64,000 nucleotides of DNA. It comes from Bryobacterales bacterium. Its GTDB lineage: Bacteria > Acidobacteriota > Terriglobia > Bryobacterales > Bryobacteraceae. The DNA is taken from NCBI GenBank assembly GCA_020851555.1, contig JADZCM010000005.1, positions 1 to 64,000 of the forward strand. Direction: 5' to 3'. Under the pieces are notes generated by a model that saw nothing but the letters and a program-made list of their open reading frames with translations, was not told where the DNA came from and made no database searches. Below, piece after piece: positions 18,159 to 25,963 of the stretch (positions are counted from its first letter, which is position 1; every line of letters begins with the position of its first letter). The translations under genes and the position numbers were made by a program.

Positions 18159-19118
18159 ATGAAAGTCGGTGTGTTCACAGCATTGCTCGCGAATCTGTCC
18201 CTCGATCAGGTGATCGAGAAGTTGAAGAAGCTGGGCGTCAATACGGTGGAACTGGGCACGGGAAACTACCCCGGCGGGCCTCACTGCAAGCTGGACATGC
18301 TCGGCAACCGCGCCGCGCTTCGGGAATTCAAGCAGAAACTGGACGACAACGGCATCGCCATCAGCGCCCTGAGTTGCCACGGCGAGCCGCTGCATCCGGA
18401 TCCGGCGGCCGCCCGGGCCAGTCAGGAGGTCAGCCGGAAGACCATCCTCCTGGCCGAAAAACTGGGGGTCCCGGTGGTGGTCGATTTCTCGGGCTGCCCC
18501 GGCGATAACGAGAAAGCGAAGTTCCCGAACTGGGTGACCTGCGCCTGGCCTCCGCACTTCCAGCAGATTCTCTCCTGGCAGTGGGAGAAGAAGGTAGCGC
18601 CGTACTGGATCAAGCGGGCGCAGTTTGCGGCCGACCACGGCGTGAAGATCGCCATCGAGATGCATCCCGGTTTTGTGGTCTACAGCCCCGAGACCATGCT
18701 CAAGCTGCGTTCCATCGCCGGCCCGAACGTGGGGTGCAACTACGATCCCAGCCACATGTTCTGGCAGGGAATCGATCCCATCGCGGCCATACGTCTGTTG
18801 GGCGACGCGATCTTCCACGTGCACGCCAAGGACACCCAGATCTACGCGCGAAACCTGCCCTTGACGGGCGTGCTCGATACCAAGGCCTATACCGACGAGC
18901 GCAACCGGGCGTGGATCTTCCGCACCTGCGGTTACGGCCACGGCGCGGAGTGGTGGGGCGAGTTCATCTCCACGCTGCGCATGTACGGCTACGACTATGT
19001 GCTGTCGGTCGAGCACGAGGACAGCCTGATGTCGGCCGAGGAAGGACTGGGCAAGGCGGTCCGCTTCCTGAACGACATCATCATCCGGGAGAAGCCGGGC
19101 GTCGCATACTGGGCCTGA
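18159..19118 (+). CDS. Sugar phosphate isomerase/epimerase (xylose-isomerase-like TIM barrel)
   Basis: A 319-residue protein of the AP endonuclease-2/xylose-isomerase-like family. The typical metal-site and strand motifs are visible: VNTVELGTGNY, ALSCHGEPLHPD, VKIAIEMHPGF (metal Glu), VGCNYDPSHMFWQG (Asp/His), IFHVHAKDT and VLSVEHEDSLM. There is no signal peptide, so it acts in the cytoplasm, probably on a keto- or inosose-type sugar in a catabolic route. GGAG lies 8 bases upstream of the ATG. The OsmC gene follows by 10 bases on the same strand. The precise substrate cannot be read from sequence. Confidence 0.88.
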   Translation: MKVGVFTALLANLSLDQVIEKLKKLGVNTVELGTGNYPGGPHCKLDMLGNRAALREFKQKLDDNGIAISALSCHGEPLHPDPAAARASQEVSRKTILLAEKLGVPVVVDFSGCPGDNEKAKFPNWVTCAWPPHFQQILSWQWEKKVAPYWIKRAQFAADHGVKIAIEMHPGFVVYSPETMLKLRSIAGPNVGCNYDPSHMFWQGIDPIAAIRLLGDAIFHVHAKDTQIYARNLPLTGVLDTKAYTDERNRAWIFRTCGYGHGAEWWGEFISTLRMYGYDYVLSVEHEDSLMSAEEGLGKAVRFLNDIIIREKPGVAYWA

Positions 19119-19128
19119 GGGGAGCGGC

Positions 19129-19569
19129 ATGAGCACTCCCGTCAGTGAGTTCACCCTCACTCTGGACCAGGTGCGGGACTACGAGTTCCGCGTGCGGTTC
19201 GACAAAGAGGGGTTGCCCGAACTGATCATGGACGAGCCTCCGCCGCTGGGGCGGGATGCCGGCCCGAGCCCGGCGCGCCTGCTGGCCGCCGCGATCGCCA
19301 ACTGCCTCAGCGCCAGCCTGGTGTTCTGCACCCGCCGCGCGCGCGTGGAGTTGGGGCCGGTTCACGCCGAAGTCAGGATGCAGATTGTCCGCAACCAGGA
19401 GAAGCGGCTCAGGGTCGGACGGGTAGAGGTCGTGATTGATCCGAACATCGCGGCGGCCGGCCGTGAAAAAGCGCGCCATTGCCTGGAGATCTTCGAGGAC
19501 TTCTGCATCGTCACCCAGAGCGTGCGCCAGGGCATCGATATCAGCGTCTCGGTGAAAGGCATGACCTGA
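19129..19569 (+). CDS. OsmC/Ohr family protein
   Basis: A 146-residue protein with the OsmC fold. It carries the two redox cysteines of the family, one in AIANCLSASL (about residue 64) and the second in FCIVTQSV (about residue 128). Members reduce organic hydroperoxides with a thiol partner in the cytoplasm. GGGGAG precedes the ATG. It is probably co-transcribed with the sugar isomerase 10 bases upstream, although no metabolic link is obvious. Confidence 0.88.
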   Translation: MSTPVSEFTLTLDQVRDYEFRVRFDKEGLPELIMDEPPPLGRDAGPSPARLLAAAIANCLSASLVFCTRRARVELGPVHAEVRMQIVRNQEKRLRVGRVEVVIDPNIAAAGREKARHCLEIFEDFCIVTQSVRQGIDISVSVKGMT

Positions 19570-19601
19570 GGCCAGTGCCGTTCGCTTCGGCGGCGCGGGA
19601 C

Positions 19602-20156
19602 CTAGGGCAGTCCCGCGGCACGGCGGCAAAGGCCGCAGAACCCGCTGGACTTCGTGTCCAAACGTTCGACGCTGTGCGTCGAGGCCATCACGCACTCCCA
19701 GTTGCGGCAGTGCCGCAAGCCCAGCGTGTGCCCCAGTTCATGGACGGCTTCCTTGACCGCGCGTTCCGCGAGCAAGCCGGGATTGGGCGGGAGGCCGTAG
19801 AACTCCTCCCGAAGCCGCTTCAGCGACAGAAGGGCGCAGGGTCCCGCCAGTTGAGCCTCGCCGAACACGAAAGTGAGGACGGGAACGAACAGATCCTTCT
19901 CCGTGACGCCTAACACCCTGCCGCCCTCCTCGGGAGGGGCGGAGTTGAAGAGGTTCTCGAGGATGGCCGTGGAGTGGTGCTGCCCGCGGAGCACGTCGAA
20001 GGCGAAATCCACGTCCATGGGGGCGGTCTCCACATGGCAGGAAACGCGAAAGACGCGCGCCAGAGACGCCGCCAACTCGTCCAGACGCTCCAGCCCGATA
20101 TCCTGGCCTAGCGGCCGAAGGCGGATCGAACGGATGCGGGGCGCGGCGCCTGTCAC
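19602..20156 (-). CDS. Archaemetzincin-type zinc metallopeptidase
   Basis: A 184-residue protein with the complete archaemetzincin signature near its C-terminus. HELGHTLGLRHC (zinc-binding HExxHxxGxxH and first Cys) is followed by a Cys and the Met-turn in WECVM, and then a CxxC pair (CGLC). The cysteines bind a second zinc. Archaemetzincins are probably aminopeptidases, mostly known from archaea and mammals, with scattered bacterial members. There is no signal peptide, so it is cytoplasmic. Its start overlaps the stop of the NtrC-type regulator by 4 bases (ATGA), so it is the last gene of the redox/two-component operon, which is an unusual setting. Confidence 0.9.
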   Translation of the reverse strand: MTGAAPRIRSIRLRPLGQDIGLERLDELAASLARVFRVSCHVETAPMDVDFAFDVLRGQHHSTAILENLFNSAPPEEGGRVLGVTEKDLFVPVLTFVFGEAQLAGPCALLSLKRLREEFYGLPPNPGLLAERAVKEAVHELGHTLGLRHCRNWECVMASTHSVERLDTKSSGFCGLCRRAAGLP

Positions 20157-21511
20157 TTGAGGCCGTAACGGCGGAGCTTGTTGTAGAGGGTGGTACGGTC
20201 TATGGCCAGAATCCGGGCGGCGCGGGAGAGGTTGTTGTCGGTCTCCCGCAGCACCCGCTCGATGTGAGCGCGCTCGACCTGCTCCAGGGTATGCCCGGCG
20301 GCCTGGACGGAAGGCTGCAACTGGAACGGGAAAGCCGAAGCCGGGATTTCCGGGTCCCGGCCGATCACCATCGCGCGCTCAATCGCGTTCTCGAGGTCAC
20401 GCACGGTGCCGGGCCAGTCGTGGCCCAGCAACAGATCCACCGCCTCCGGGGAGAGTTTCGGCGCGGGCCGGTTCATGGATTTGGCCAGTTTCGTCAGGAA
20501 ATGGTCCGCCAGAATGGGGATGTCCTCCCGCCGGTCGCGAAGAGGAGGCAGATCGATGGCGAAGACCTTGAGCCGGTAGTACAGATCCGGCCGGAACGTT
20601 CCGGCCTTGACCAGGTCTTCCAGGCTCTTGTTGGTGGCGGCGACGCAGCGGAAGTCGACGTTGATGGACTGTGTGCCGCCCACCCGCTGGATCTCCTTCT
20701 CCTGAAGGACGCGCAGCAGGTCCGTCTGGGTCTTGAGGCTGATATCGCTGATCTCGTCCAGAAAGGCCGTGCCTCCGTCGGCCACCTCGAACTTGCCCTT
20801 CTTGCGGTAGTGGGCGCCGGTGAAGGCGCCGCGCTCGTGCCCGAACAGCTCGCTCTCCAGAAGCGTCTCCGTCAGGGCGCCGCAGTGAATCACGACCATG
20901 GGCATGTGCCGCCGTGGGCTGGCCGCGTGGATGGCGCGCGCGACCACCTCCTTGCCCGTGCCGCTTTCTCCCGAGATCAGCACCGTCGTATCGGTGGGCG
21001 CGACCATCTCGATGAGCTGCATCACCCGGCGCATGGCGGGGCTGTTGCCGATGAGGCGAACCTCGGGATAGATCTCCTCGATGTTCTCGCGAAGCTGCTC
21101 CAGTTCGCGCCGGTATCGCTTGTGCCCGAGTGCGTTGGCGACGAGGTGGACCAGTTCGTCCGGATCGATGGGCTTGGTCACGTAGTCGTAGGCGCCCCGC
21201 TTGAGGGCCTCGACCGCCGTCTCCACCGAGGCGTAGCCGGTCATGATGATGACGGTCAGTTCGGAGTCGGCGTCGCGCAGCTTGCGCTGAAGCTCCATCC
21301 CGTCCATTCCGGGCATCTTGATGTCCAGCAGGGCCAGGTCGTACTGCCGCTCCTGGACCGCCAGAAGCGCCTCCCGGCCGCTGGCGACGGCGGCCGCCTC
21401 GTAGCCCTCGCTCTCGAACCACTGCCGGAGGGAGTCGCGCACCACGGCTTCGTCGTCCACGACCAGGATGCGGTGTTTCTGAGTCTTAGTGAATGTCTCA
21501 GGAGCTGCCAT
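20153..21511 (-). CDS. NtrC-family sigma-54-dependent response regulator
   Basis: A 452-residue protein. Residues 10-125 are a receiver domain with the phospho-acceptor in LALLDIKMPGMDG. Residues about 150-385 are an AAA+ domain with Walker A GESGTGKE and an intact GAFTGA loop for contact with sigma-54. The C-terminus is a Fis-type helix-turn-helix (AARILAIDRTTLYNKLRRYG). It therefore activates sigma-54 promoters when phosphorylated. It overlaps the sensor kinase gene by 14 bases and is clearly its partner. Likely targets are the two -24/-12 elements found upstream of the gcvH-like and HybA-like genes of this block (inference). Confidence 0.95.
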   Translation of the reverse strand: MAAPETFTKTQKHRILVVDDEAVVRDSLRQWFESEGYEAAAVASGREALLAVQERQYDLALLDIKMPGMDGMELQRKLRDADSELTVIIMTGYASVETAVEALKRGAYDYVTKPIDPDELVHLVANALGHKRYRRELEQLRENIEEIYPEVRLIGNSPAMRRVMQLIEMVAPTDTTVLISGESGTGKEVVARAIHAASPRRHMPMVVIHCGALTETLLESELFGHERGAFTGAHYRKKGKFEVADGGTAFLDEISDISLKTQTDLLRVLQEKEIQRVGGTQSINVDFRCVAATNKSLEDLVKAGTFRPDLYYRLKVFAIDLPPLRDRREDIPILADHFLTKLAKSMNRPAPKLSPEAVDLLLGHDWPGTVRDLENAIERAMVIGRDPEIPASAFPFQLQPSVQAAGHTLEQVERAHIERVLRETDNNLSRAARILAIDRTTLYNKLRRYGLK

Positions 21512-23156
21512 GCACGCCCTCCGTTGCGCCTGGTTGGACGGCGACGCGCGCGCCGAGCGGAAGGGTCAGGGTGAACTCGGCGCCCGAGTCGGGCTTGGTC
21601 TGGACCGTGAGCGATCCGCCGTGATGCTCGGCGATGCTGCGGGCCACGGCGAGGCCCAGCCCGGTCCGGTGCTGGTCCTCCTTGGTGGTGAAGAAGGGCT
21701 CGAAGATCTGGGGCAGCACGTCCTCCGGTATTCCCGGACCGTTGTCCCGAATGCGGATTTCCGCCGCGGCCCCGGAACCGGACAGCCGGGTGGAGACATC
21801 CAGCCGCCCTCCACGGGGCATGACGTCCAGCGCATTCACCAGCAGCGCCAGGCAAACCTGCTGGACCTGGTCTCCATCGCACAAACAGGGAGGCAGACCG
21901 GAGCCCAGGCTCTCCACCAGTTCCACCCCTTGCAGATCAGCTTGGTGGCGGGTCAGTTTCAGCGCCCGTCCCAAGAGCAGGTTCAGGTCATGCAGCTCCT
22001 TGCGCGGCGGCGCTTGCCGGGCGAACGTCAGGAGATTCCTCATCAGCCCGCCGCACCGGTTGCTCTCGCGTTCGATGGTTCGGAGTTGGTCGACCGCCTT
22101 GGCTCTGGCCGCGTCGGACAGTTCGCCCTTTTCGATCTCTTTCAGAACCAGCCGGGAGTAGGTCAAAATGCCGAACAACGGGTTGTTCACTTCATGGGCC
22201 ACCGTGGCGGCCAGTTTGCCCAGGGAAGCCATCTTCTCGTTCACCACCAGACCCGTGTAAGCCTTTTCCAGTTCGTGTGATTTCTCCTCGACGCGCTGCT
22301 CCAGGGTCTGCGCCCAGGCCGTTATCTCGTCCCGCGCCCGCCTCAGGTCCGCGGTCATGGTGTTGAACGACGAGGCGAGCCGCCCGAGTTCGTCGCCCGA
22401 CCTGACGGGCAGAACGTGGTCCAGATCGCCGTCGGCGACCTCCTTGATGCCGGCCATCAGTTCGGTGACCGGCCGGTGCACTACGAGCAGGATGAAGGCC
22501 ACGCTGACCAGCGCCGCCACCAGGACCGCTAGGCCGGTGAGCCACAGCAGGCCGGTCCTGTACTCCGCCAGTTGGGCGTCCACCGCCGCCAGGCTGAGGT
22601 TGGCGTCGATCACTCCCAGAATCCTCCGCTCGGCGGGGTGCGCATGACAGGTGGAATTCGAGCACGCCGGCTCGTTCTCGATGGGACGGATGATTCCCAG
22701 CACGCGGCCCCCTCCCGGTTCGGAGAAGATGCGGGAGCGGTCGGGCCGGTCCAGGCGGGCCAGGGGCGCCGCCTGCGCGTGGCAGGCGTAGCAGGCTTCG
22801 GCCTTCTTGTCCACCACCTTGTTGACCTCCGACGGGTCCGTGGAGAAGCTGATGCGGCCGTCCTCGTTGAAGATCCGGACCCGCCGCATGCCAGGCCCGC
22901 TGCCGTAGTTGTTGATCATCTCGTACAGCGCGTTCCTGTCGTTGTGCAGCATCTGGTACCGCGTGCTGCGCTGGATCAGGTCCGTGATACGGTCCGCGCT
23001 GACCAGGATCAACGCTTCGGAGTGCCGCTGGTGCTCGTGAAGGCTAAGGTACCCGAACAGGGCCACCAGGGCGGTGAAGCTCGCGATGAGTGCGATGGCC
23101 AGCTTCAGGGTCAGGTTGAGCTTGAGCCCCCCCCGCCAGTTCCCCAGCCGCGCCAT
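21498..23156 (-). CDS. Membrane sensor histidine kinase with periplasmic c-type haem motifs
   Basis: A 552-residue protein. Membrane helices are at about residues 17-38 and 197-221, enclosing a periplasmic sensor domain. That domain has CYACH at residues 122-126, a canonical c-haem site, and a second site at 165-171 reading CSNSTCH, with four instead of two residues between the cysteines. A HAMP domain follows (about 220-275), then a HisKA region with the phospho-accepting His in VAHEVNNPL, and a HATPase domain (NALDVMPRGG, RDNGPGIP, TGLGLAVARSI). It probably senses redox state, oxygen or NO through haem and phosphorylates the overlapping NtrC-type regulator. It lies 3 bases after the HybB/NrfD gene. 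Confidence 0.93.
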   Translation of the reverse strand: MARLGNWRGGLKLNLTLKLAIALIASFTALVALFGYLSLHEHQRHSEALILVSADRITDLIQRSTRYQMLHNDRNALYEMINNYGSGPGMRRVRIFNEDGRISFSTDPSEVNKVVDKKAEACYACHAQAAPLARLDRPDRSRIFSEPGGGRVLGIIRPIENEPACSNSTCHAHPAERRILGVIDANLSLAAVDAQLAEYRTGLLWLTGLAVLVAALVSVAFILLVVHRPVTELMAGIKEVADGDLDHVLPVRSGDELGRLASSFNTMTADLRRARDEITAWAQTLEQRVEEKSHELEKAYTGLVVNEKMASLGKLAATVAHEVNNPLFGILTYSRLVLKEIEKGELSDAARAKAVDQLRTIERESNRCGGLMRNLLTFARQAPPRKELHDLNLLLGRALKLTRHQADLQGVELVESLGSGLPPCLCDGDQVQQVCLALLVNALDVMPRGGRLDVSTRLSGSGAAAEIRIRDNGPGIPEDVLPQIFEPFFTTKEDQHRTGLGLAVARSIAEHHGGSLTVQTKPDSGAEFTLTLPLGARVAVQPGATEGVHGSS

Positions 23157-23159
23157 CGT

Positions 23160-24338
23160 TTACGCGCCTCTCAGCACGATACGTTCCCCTTCGGCTGCCG
23201 CGCCCACGGCCTCGTGCACGGACTCCTCGCTCTCGAAGACAGGCAGGTACCTGGCCGCCACGTAGAAGACGGCGAAACCCAGAGCCACGATAGCGAGTGT
23301 CACCACCACCTCGGTCCATTTCGGAACGTAGTGAGCGCCGGAAGCCGCCTCCATCCCCGTGACGCTCACGTTCAGGCGGTTGGTAACGAAGCCGAAAATC
23401 GCCAGCACGGCGGAGAAGTAGAGCGCCCGCGGACTCGCACGCACACGGCTCTGGAACAGCAGGAGCATGGGCGCGGCGAACAGCGCGGTCTCGAGCAGGA
23501 AGAAGTACTTCTCGCTGCCCGGGCCGGCGAGGTGGTGCAGGGCGCCGCGCCGGGCCAGATCCAGAAAGCGCATCGCCAGAAAGGCCGCCAGCAGCACGGC
23601 CAGGACGCGCGCGAGCCTCCGCAGCAGCGGCAGTTCAATGTGACGCCCAAAAGCCTTGCTCGAGTGCCACGACTCGAAGATCGTCATCGCCAATCCGACC
23701 ATCACGGCGGAAAAAAAGAAGAAGATCGGGAGGAGCGGAGTGTACCAGAGCGGGTGGAGCTTGTGCGGCACGATCAGGTACAGGCTTCCGAGCGAAGACT
23801 GGTGCAGCGTGGAGAGAAGCACGCCCGCGATCACCAGCGGGATCATCACCACCTTCAACAGGCGCAAGGGCAGCCGCCAGCGCAGCTTCTCGAAAACCAC
23901 CGGCGCGAATTCCAGGGACAGCACGGTGGTGTACAGCGTCACGCACCAGCCGACCTCGAACATCACCGAGTGCGGGTTCCACATCACCAGCGGATGCCAG
24001 ATGCGGTAGGGCCGACCTAGATCGAACAGGAGCGCCGCCACCACCAGAACGTAGCCCAGGAACGCGGTCAGGATGGCGGGACGGACAATAGGTTCGTAGC
24101 GCTTGAGATTGAAGATGTGCACCGTGGCGGCCAAGGTGAACCCGCCGGCCGCCAGACCCACCCCGCACAGCACGTCGAAGCCGATCCACAGGCCCCAGGG
24201 GAACTGGTCCGTCAGGTGCGTCGAGGCGCCCAACCCGTGGAAGAAGCGCAGGTAGGTGGCGTAGAGGGCGGCCCCCACCAGCAGCAGGAACGTGGCCCTC
24301 CAGAAAGTCAAACGCGGAAGCCGCAGCGCCCTACTCAT
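23160..24338 (-). CDS. HybB/NrfD-type quinone-interacting membrane subunit
   Basis: About 392 residues with nine to ten predicted membrane helices. The sequence matches the HybB branch of the NrfD/PsrC family (WGLWIGFDVLCGVGLAAGGFTL, LLFDLGRPYRIWHPLV, MWNPHSVMFEVGW). Family members exchange electrons between Fe-S subunits and the quinone pool without binding haem. The start at 24338 has GGAGGGAG upstream and overlaps the end of the HybA-like gene by 8 bases; in-frame sequence further upstream is not part of the protein. It would pair with the HybA-like ferredoxin. No hydrogenase or molybdopterin catalytic subunit is encoded nearby. Confidence 0.93.
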   Translation of the reverse strand: MSRALRLPRLTFWRATFLLLVGAALYATYLRFFHGLGASTHLTDQFPWGLWIGFDVLCGVGLAAGGFTLAATVHIFNLKRYEPIVRPAILTAFLGYVLVVAALLFDLGRPYRIWHPLVMWNPHSVMFEVGWCVTLYTTVLSLEFAPVVFEKLRWRLPLRLLKVVMIPLVIAGVLLSTLHQSSLGSLYLIVPHKLHPLWYTPLLPIFFFFSAVMVGLAMTIFESWHSSKAFGRHIELPLLRRLARVLAVLLAAFLAMRFLDLARRGALHHLAGPGSEKYFFLLETALFAAPMLLLFQSRVRASPRALYFSAVLAIFGFVTNRLNVSVTGMEAASGAHYVPKWTEVVVTLAIVALGFAVFYVAARYLPVFESEESVHEAVGAAAEGERIVLRGA

Positions 24339-25101
24339 GGTTCTCCCTCCTGGCGCCGGCGCCTCGCTCGGCGGCGGCAACCTCTTCGCGGCGATGGGTA
24401 ATCCAGTAGATCCCGCCCAGCAGCACCGCGCCCACACCCACCACGTCGGGCACGAACGACAGCACGCGGCCGGTCAGGGGTGGCAGCGGTTCCTGTGGCA
24501 GGTTCGCCGGGAAGCCGAAGTGGGCCAGCGGTTCCGCCGAGAGCATCAACACGGAGGTCCCGCCGACCTCGGAAAGCCCGTAGATGCGGCCGTCATACGC
24601 CTTAGGATTCTCCGCCAGACGCCGCCTGGCTTCCTCAATCAGTTTCTCCCGGTCGCCGCTCACCGTGGCCCCGGTTGGACATGCCTCCGAACATGCGGTC
24701 GGCAGGCCGGCGCGGAGCCGCTCCGCGCACATGTCGCACTTGCGCACTCTGGGCAGCGCCTTGCTCCACTCGTAGGCGGGAACTTGGAAGGGGCACGCGA
24801 GCATGCAATAGCGGCAGCCCATGCACCGGCCCTCATCGTATACCACGGGCCCAAGGTCCGTCTTCGTGAATGCGCCAACCGGGCACACCGACACGCAGGC
24901 AGGGTCCGCGCAATGCCTGCACAGGCGGCGCGCGTAATGTTCGCCCCGGGTCACAACCGTGGTCAGTTTTCGTTCGGAGAGCCGCTCGTCGGAGGCCACC
25001 GCCTCGTCGTATTCAAGCCCCCACTTCTTGCAACAGGCATCCTCGCAGGAACGGCAGCCGATGCATTGGGTACCATCGAAAAGAATTGCTTTGCTGCTCA
25101 T
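24331..25101 (-). CDS. HybA-like four-cluster ferredoxin with C-terminal membrane anchor
   Basis: A 256-residue protein. Sixteen cysteines form four [4Fe-4S] sites: CIGCRSCEDACC, CRHCADPACVSVCP, CMGCRYCMLACP and a CDMC...CSEACP group. A single membrane helix lies near residues 208-232 (VVGVGAVLLGGIYWI). This is the architecture of E. coli HybA and related electron-wire subunits. Unlike HybA there is no Tat or Sec signal: the protein starts MSSKAILFDG and reaches the first cluster within 13 residues. It may therefore face the cytoplasm or depend on a partner for export. It is translationally coupled to the HybB/NrfD gene. Confidence 0.93.
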   Translation of the reverse strand: MSSKAILFDGTQCIGCRSCEDACCKKWGLEYDEAVASDERLSERKLTTVVTRGEHYARRLCRHCADPACVSVCPVGAFTKTDLGPVVYDEGRCMGCRYCMLACPFQVPAYEWSKALPRVRKCDMCAERLRAGLPTACSEACPTGATVSGDREKLIEEARRRLAENPKAYDGRIYGLSEVGGTSVLMLSAEPLAHFGFPANLPQEPLPPLTGRVLSFVPDVVGVGAVLLGGIYWITHRREEVAAAERGAGARRENHE

Positions 25102-25147
25102 ATGAACCTCGCTACGGAGCGCCGGTGGGCCGGAACACCCCCCGACG

Positions 25148-25169
25148 GTCTTGGGACGTGCCCCAAGAC
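25148..25169 (-). other. Stem-loop at predicted 5' end of HybA-like transcript
   Basis: GTCTTGGG at 25148-25155 pairs with CCCAAGAC at 25162-25169, an 8-bp perfect stem with a 6-base loop. It begins at the position where the sigma-54 promoter P2 would start transcription (about 25168). It may stabilise the mRNA 5' end or be an operator dyad. Positions may be off by a base. Confidence 0.5.
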
Positions 25170-25178
25170 ATTCAATCT

Positions 25179-25194
25179 AGCAATTCTCAGACCA
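25179..25194 (-). promoter_or_regulatory. Sigma-54 promoter P2, before HybA-like gene
   Basis: On the minus strand the sequence reads TGGTCTGAGAATTGCT. Compared with the consensus TGGCACGRNNNTTGCW it has the invariant GG and GC at the required 10-base spacing, TTGCT complete at -12, and 10 of 13 informative positions. Predicted start of transcription is about 25168, giving a leader of some 67 bases before the ATG at 25101. The operon downstream encodes its own sigma-54 activator. Confidence 0.65.
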
Positions 25195-25208
25195 ATGTGC
25201 GGGAAATT

Positions 25209-25247
25209 GCACGTGGGGGCGATGATTATTTCATCACCCCCACCGTG
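25209..25247 (-). terminator. Strong hairpin between gcvH-like and HybA-like genes
   Basis: GTGGGGGCGATGA (25213-25225) pairs with TCATCACCCCCAC (25231-25243) with one mismatch and a TTATT loop. The stem extends further with GCAC/GTGC around one bulged base. It sits just after the gcvH-like stop and just before promoter P2, so it probably ends or attenuates the gcvH-like transcript. It lacks a U-tract. Confidence 0.5.
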
Positions 25248-25267
25248 CGAAGCTGAGGAGGGGGGTC

Positions 25268-25936
25268 CTAGGCGGTGAGGAGGAATTCCGCAGCCACCTT
25301 CTGCCAGGAGACGTTGGGGAGATTCGCCAGCAGGTCCTCGGCCGGGCGTCCGCCATCCGCCGCTACGGCGCCCGCAAGCTGCGGCTGGAGCGCGTAGAGC
25401 CGCTCCACAGCATTCTGCATCCAACTGTGAACCATGTTGAATGGGATCAGGTTACGGCTGACCGTCTCTTCGTCAGGCGAGTGAACCATGAGCAGCCACC
25501 CCGCGCCGTAAGGGTCTTTGCGCAGCAGCGGAAGGTTGCCGAGCACCTCGGAGTTCACTTCGACGACCTCGCCTTCCGTCGGAGAGAGAACCTCCACCTT
25601 CTCGCCGTCGCGGTAGAAGGAGAAAGCCTTCTGTCCCTGCCGAAGCCAGGTGCCCGGCTTCGGAAGTTCCAGCCGCTCAATCCTTCCCAGCAGGGCGGCT
25701 GCGAACTCATCCACTCCCACACGGGTCAGGTTCTTGCGCTCACGAAGAGCCCAACTATGGCCGGGGTGGTACTGCAACCTCTCGGGCACGAGGAATCCGT
25801 CCACATAGTTGGGGCCAAGATCCGGAATTGCGTCTACCTGACCGGCTGCCTCGGCCTGCGGAACCTTCTTGCGGCTCAATGCGAAGTCGATGAGTATGAA
25901 AACCAGGAACGTCGAAAGTACCAGAATCACTGTCAT
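25268..25936 (-). CDS. Membrane-anchored GcvH-like (H-protein/lipoyl-domain) protein
   Basis: A 222-residue protein. One N-terminal membrane helix (residues 1-20, TVILVLSTFLVFILIDFAL) is followed by a hammerhead domain like the glycine-cleavage H protein (HSWALRERKNLTRVGVDEFA, then LSPTEGEVVEVNSEV). In true GcvH the lipoylated lysine lies eight residues before the SP-x-x-GEV proline; here that position is Gly and the nearest Lys is two residues later (DGEKVEV). Lipoylation is therefore uncertain. The start at 25936 has AAGGAG upstream and a sigma-54 promoter behind it. No GcvT or GcvP is nearby, so a role with the adjacent redox complex is likelier than glycine cleavage. Confidence 0.85.
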   Translation of the reverse strand: MTVILVLSTFLVFILIDFALSRKKVPQAEAAGQVDAIPDLGPNYVDGFLVPERLQYHPGHSWALRERKNLTRVGVDEFAAALLGRIERLELPKPGTWLRQGQKAFSFYRDGEKVEVLSPTEGEVVEVNSEVLGNLPLLRKDPYGAGWLLMVHSPDEETVSRNLIPFNMVHSWMQNAVERLYALQPQLAGAVAADGGRPAEDLLANLPNVSWQKVAAEFLLTA

Positions 25937-25963
25937 GGGGCTGCTCCTTTCGCTCACTATAAG

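Noticed and set aside
20264-21574. Long open frame (436 codons) on the plus strand opposite the NtrC-type regulator
   Set aside because: It is an antisense shadow of a well-supported gene caused by GC-rich codon bias; the translation is Arg/Gly/His/Val-rich without any family motif.
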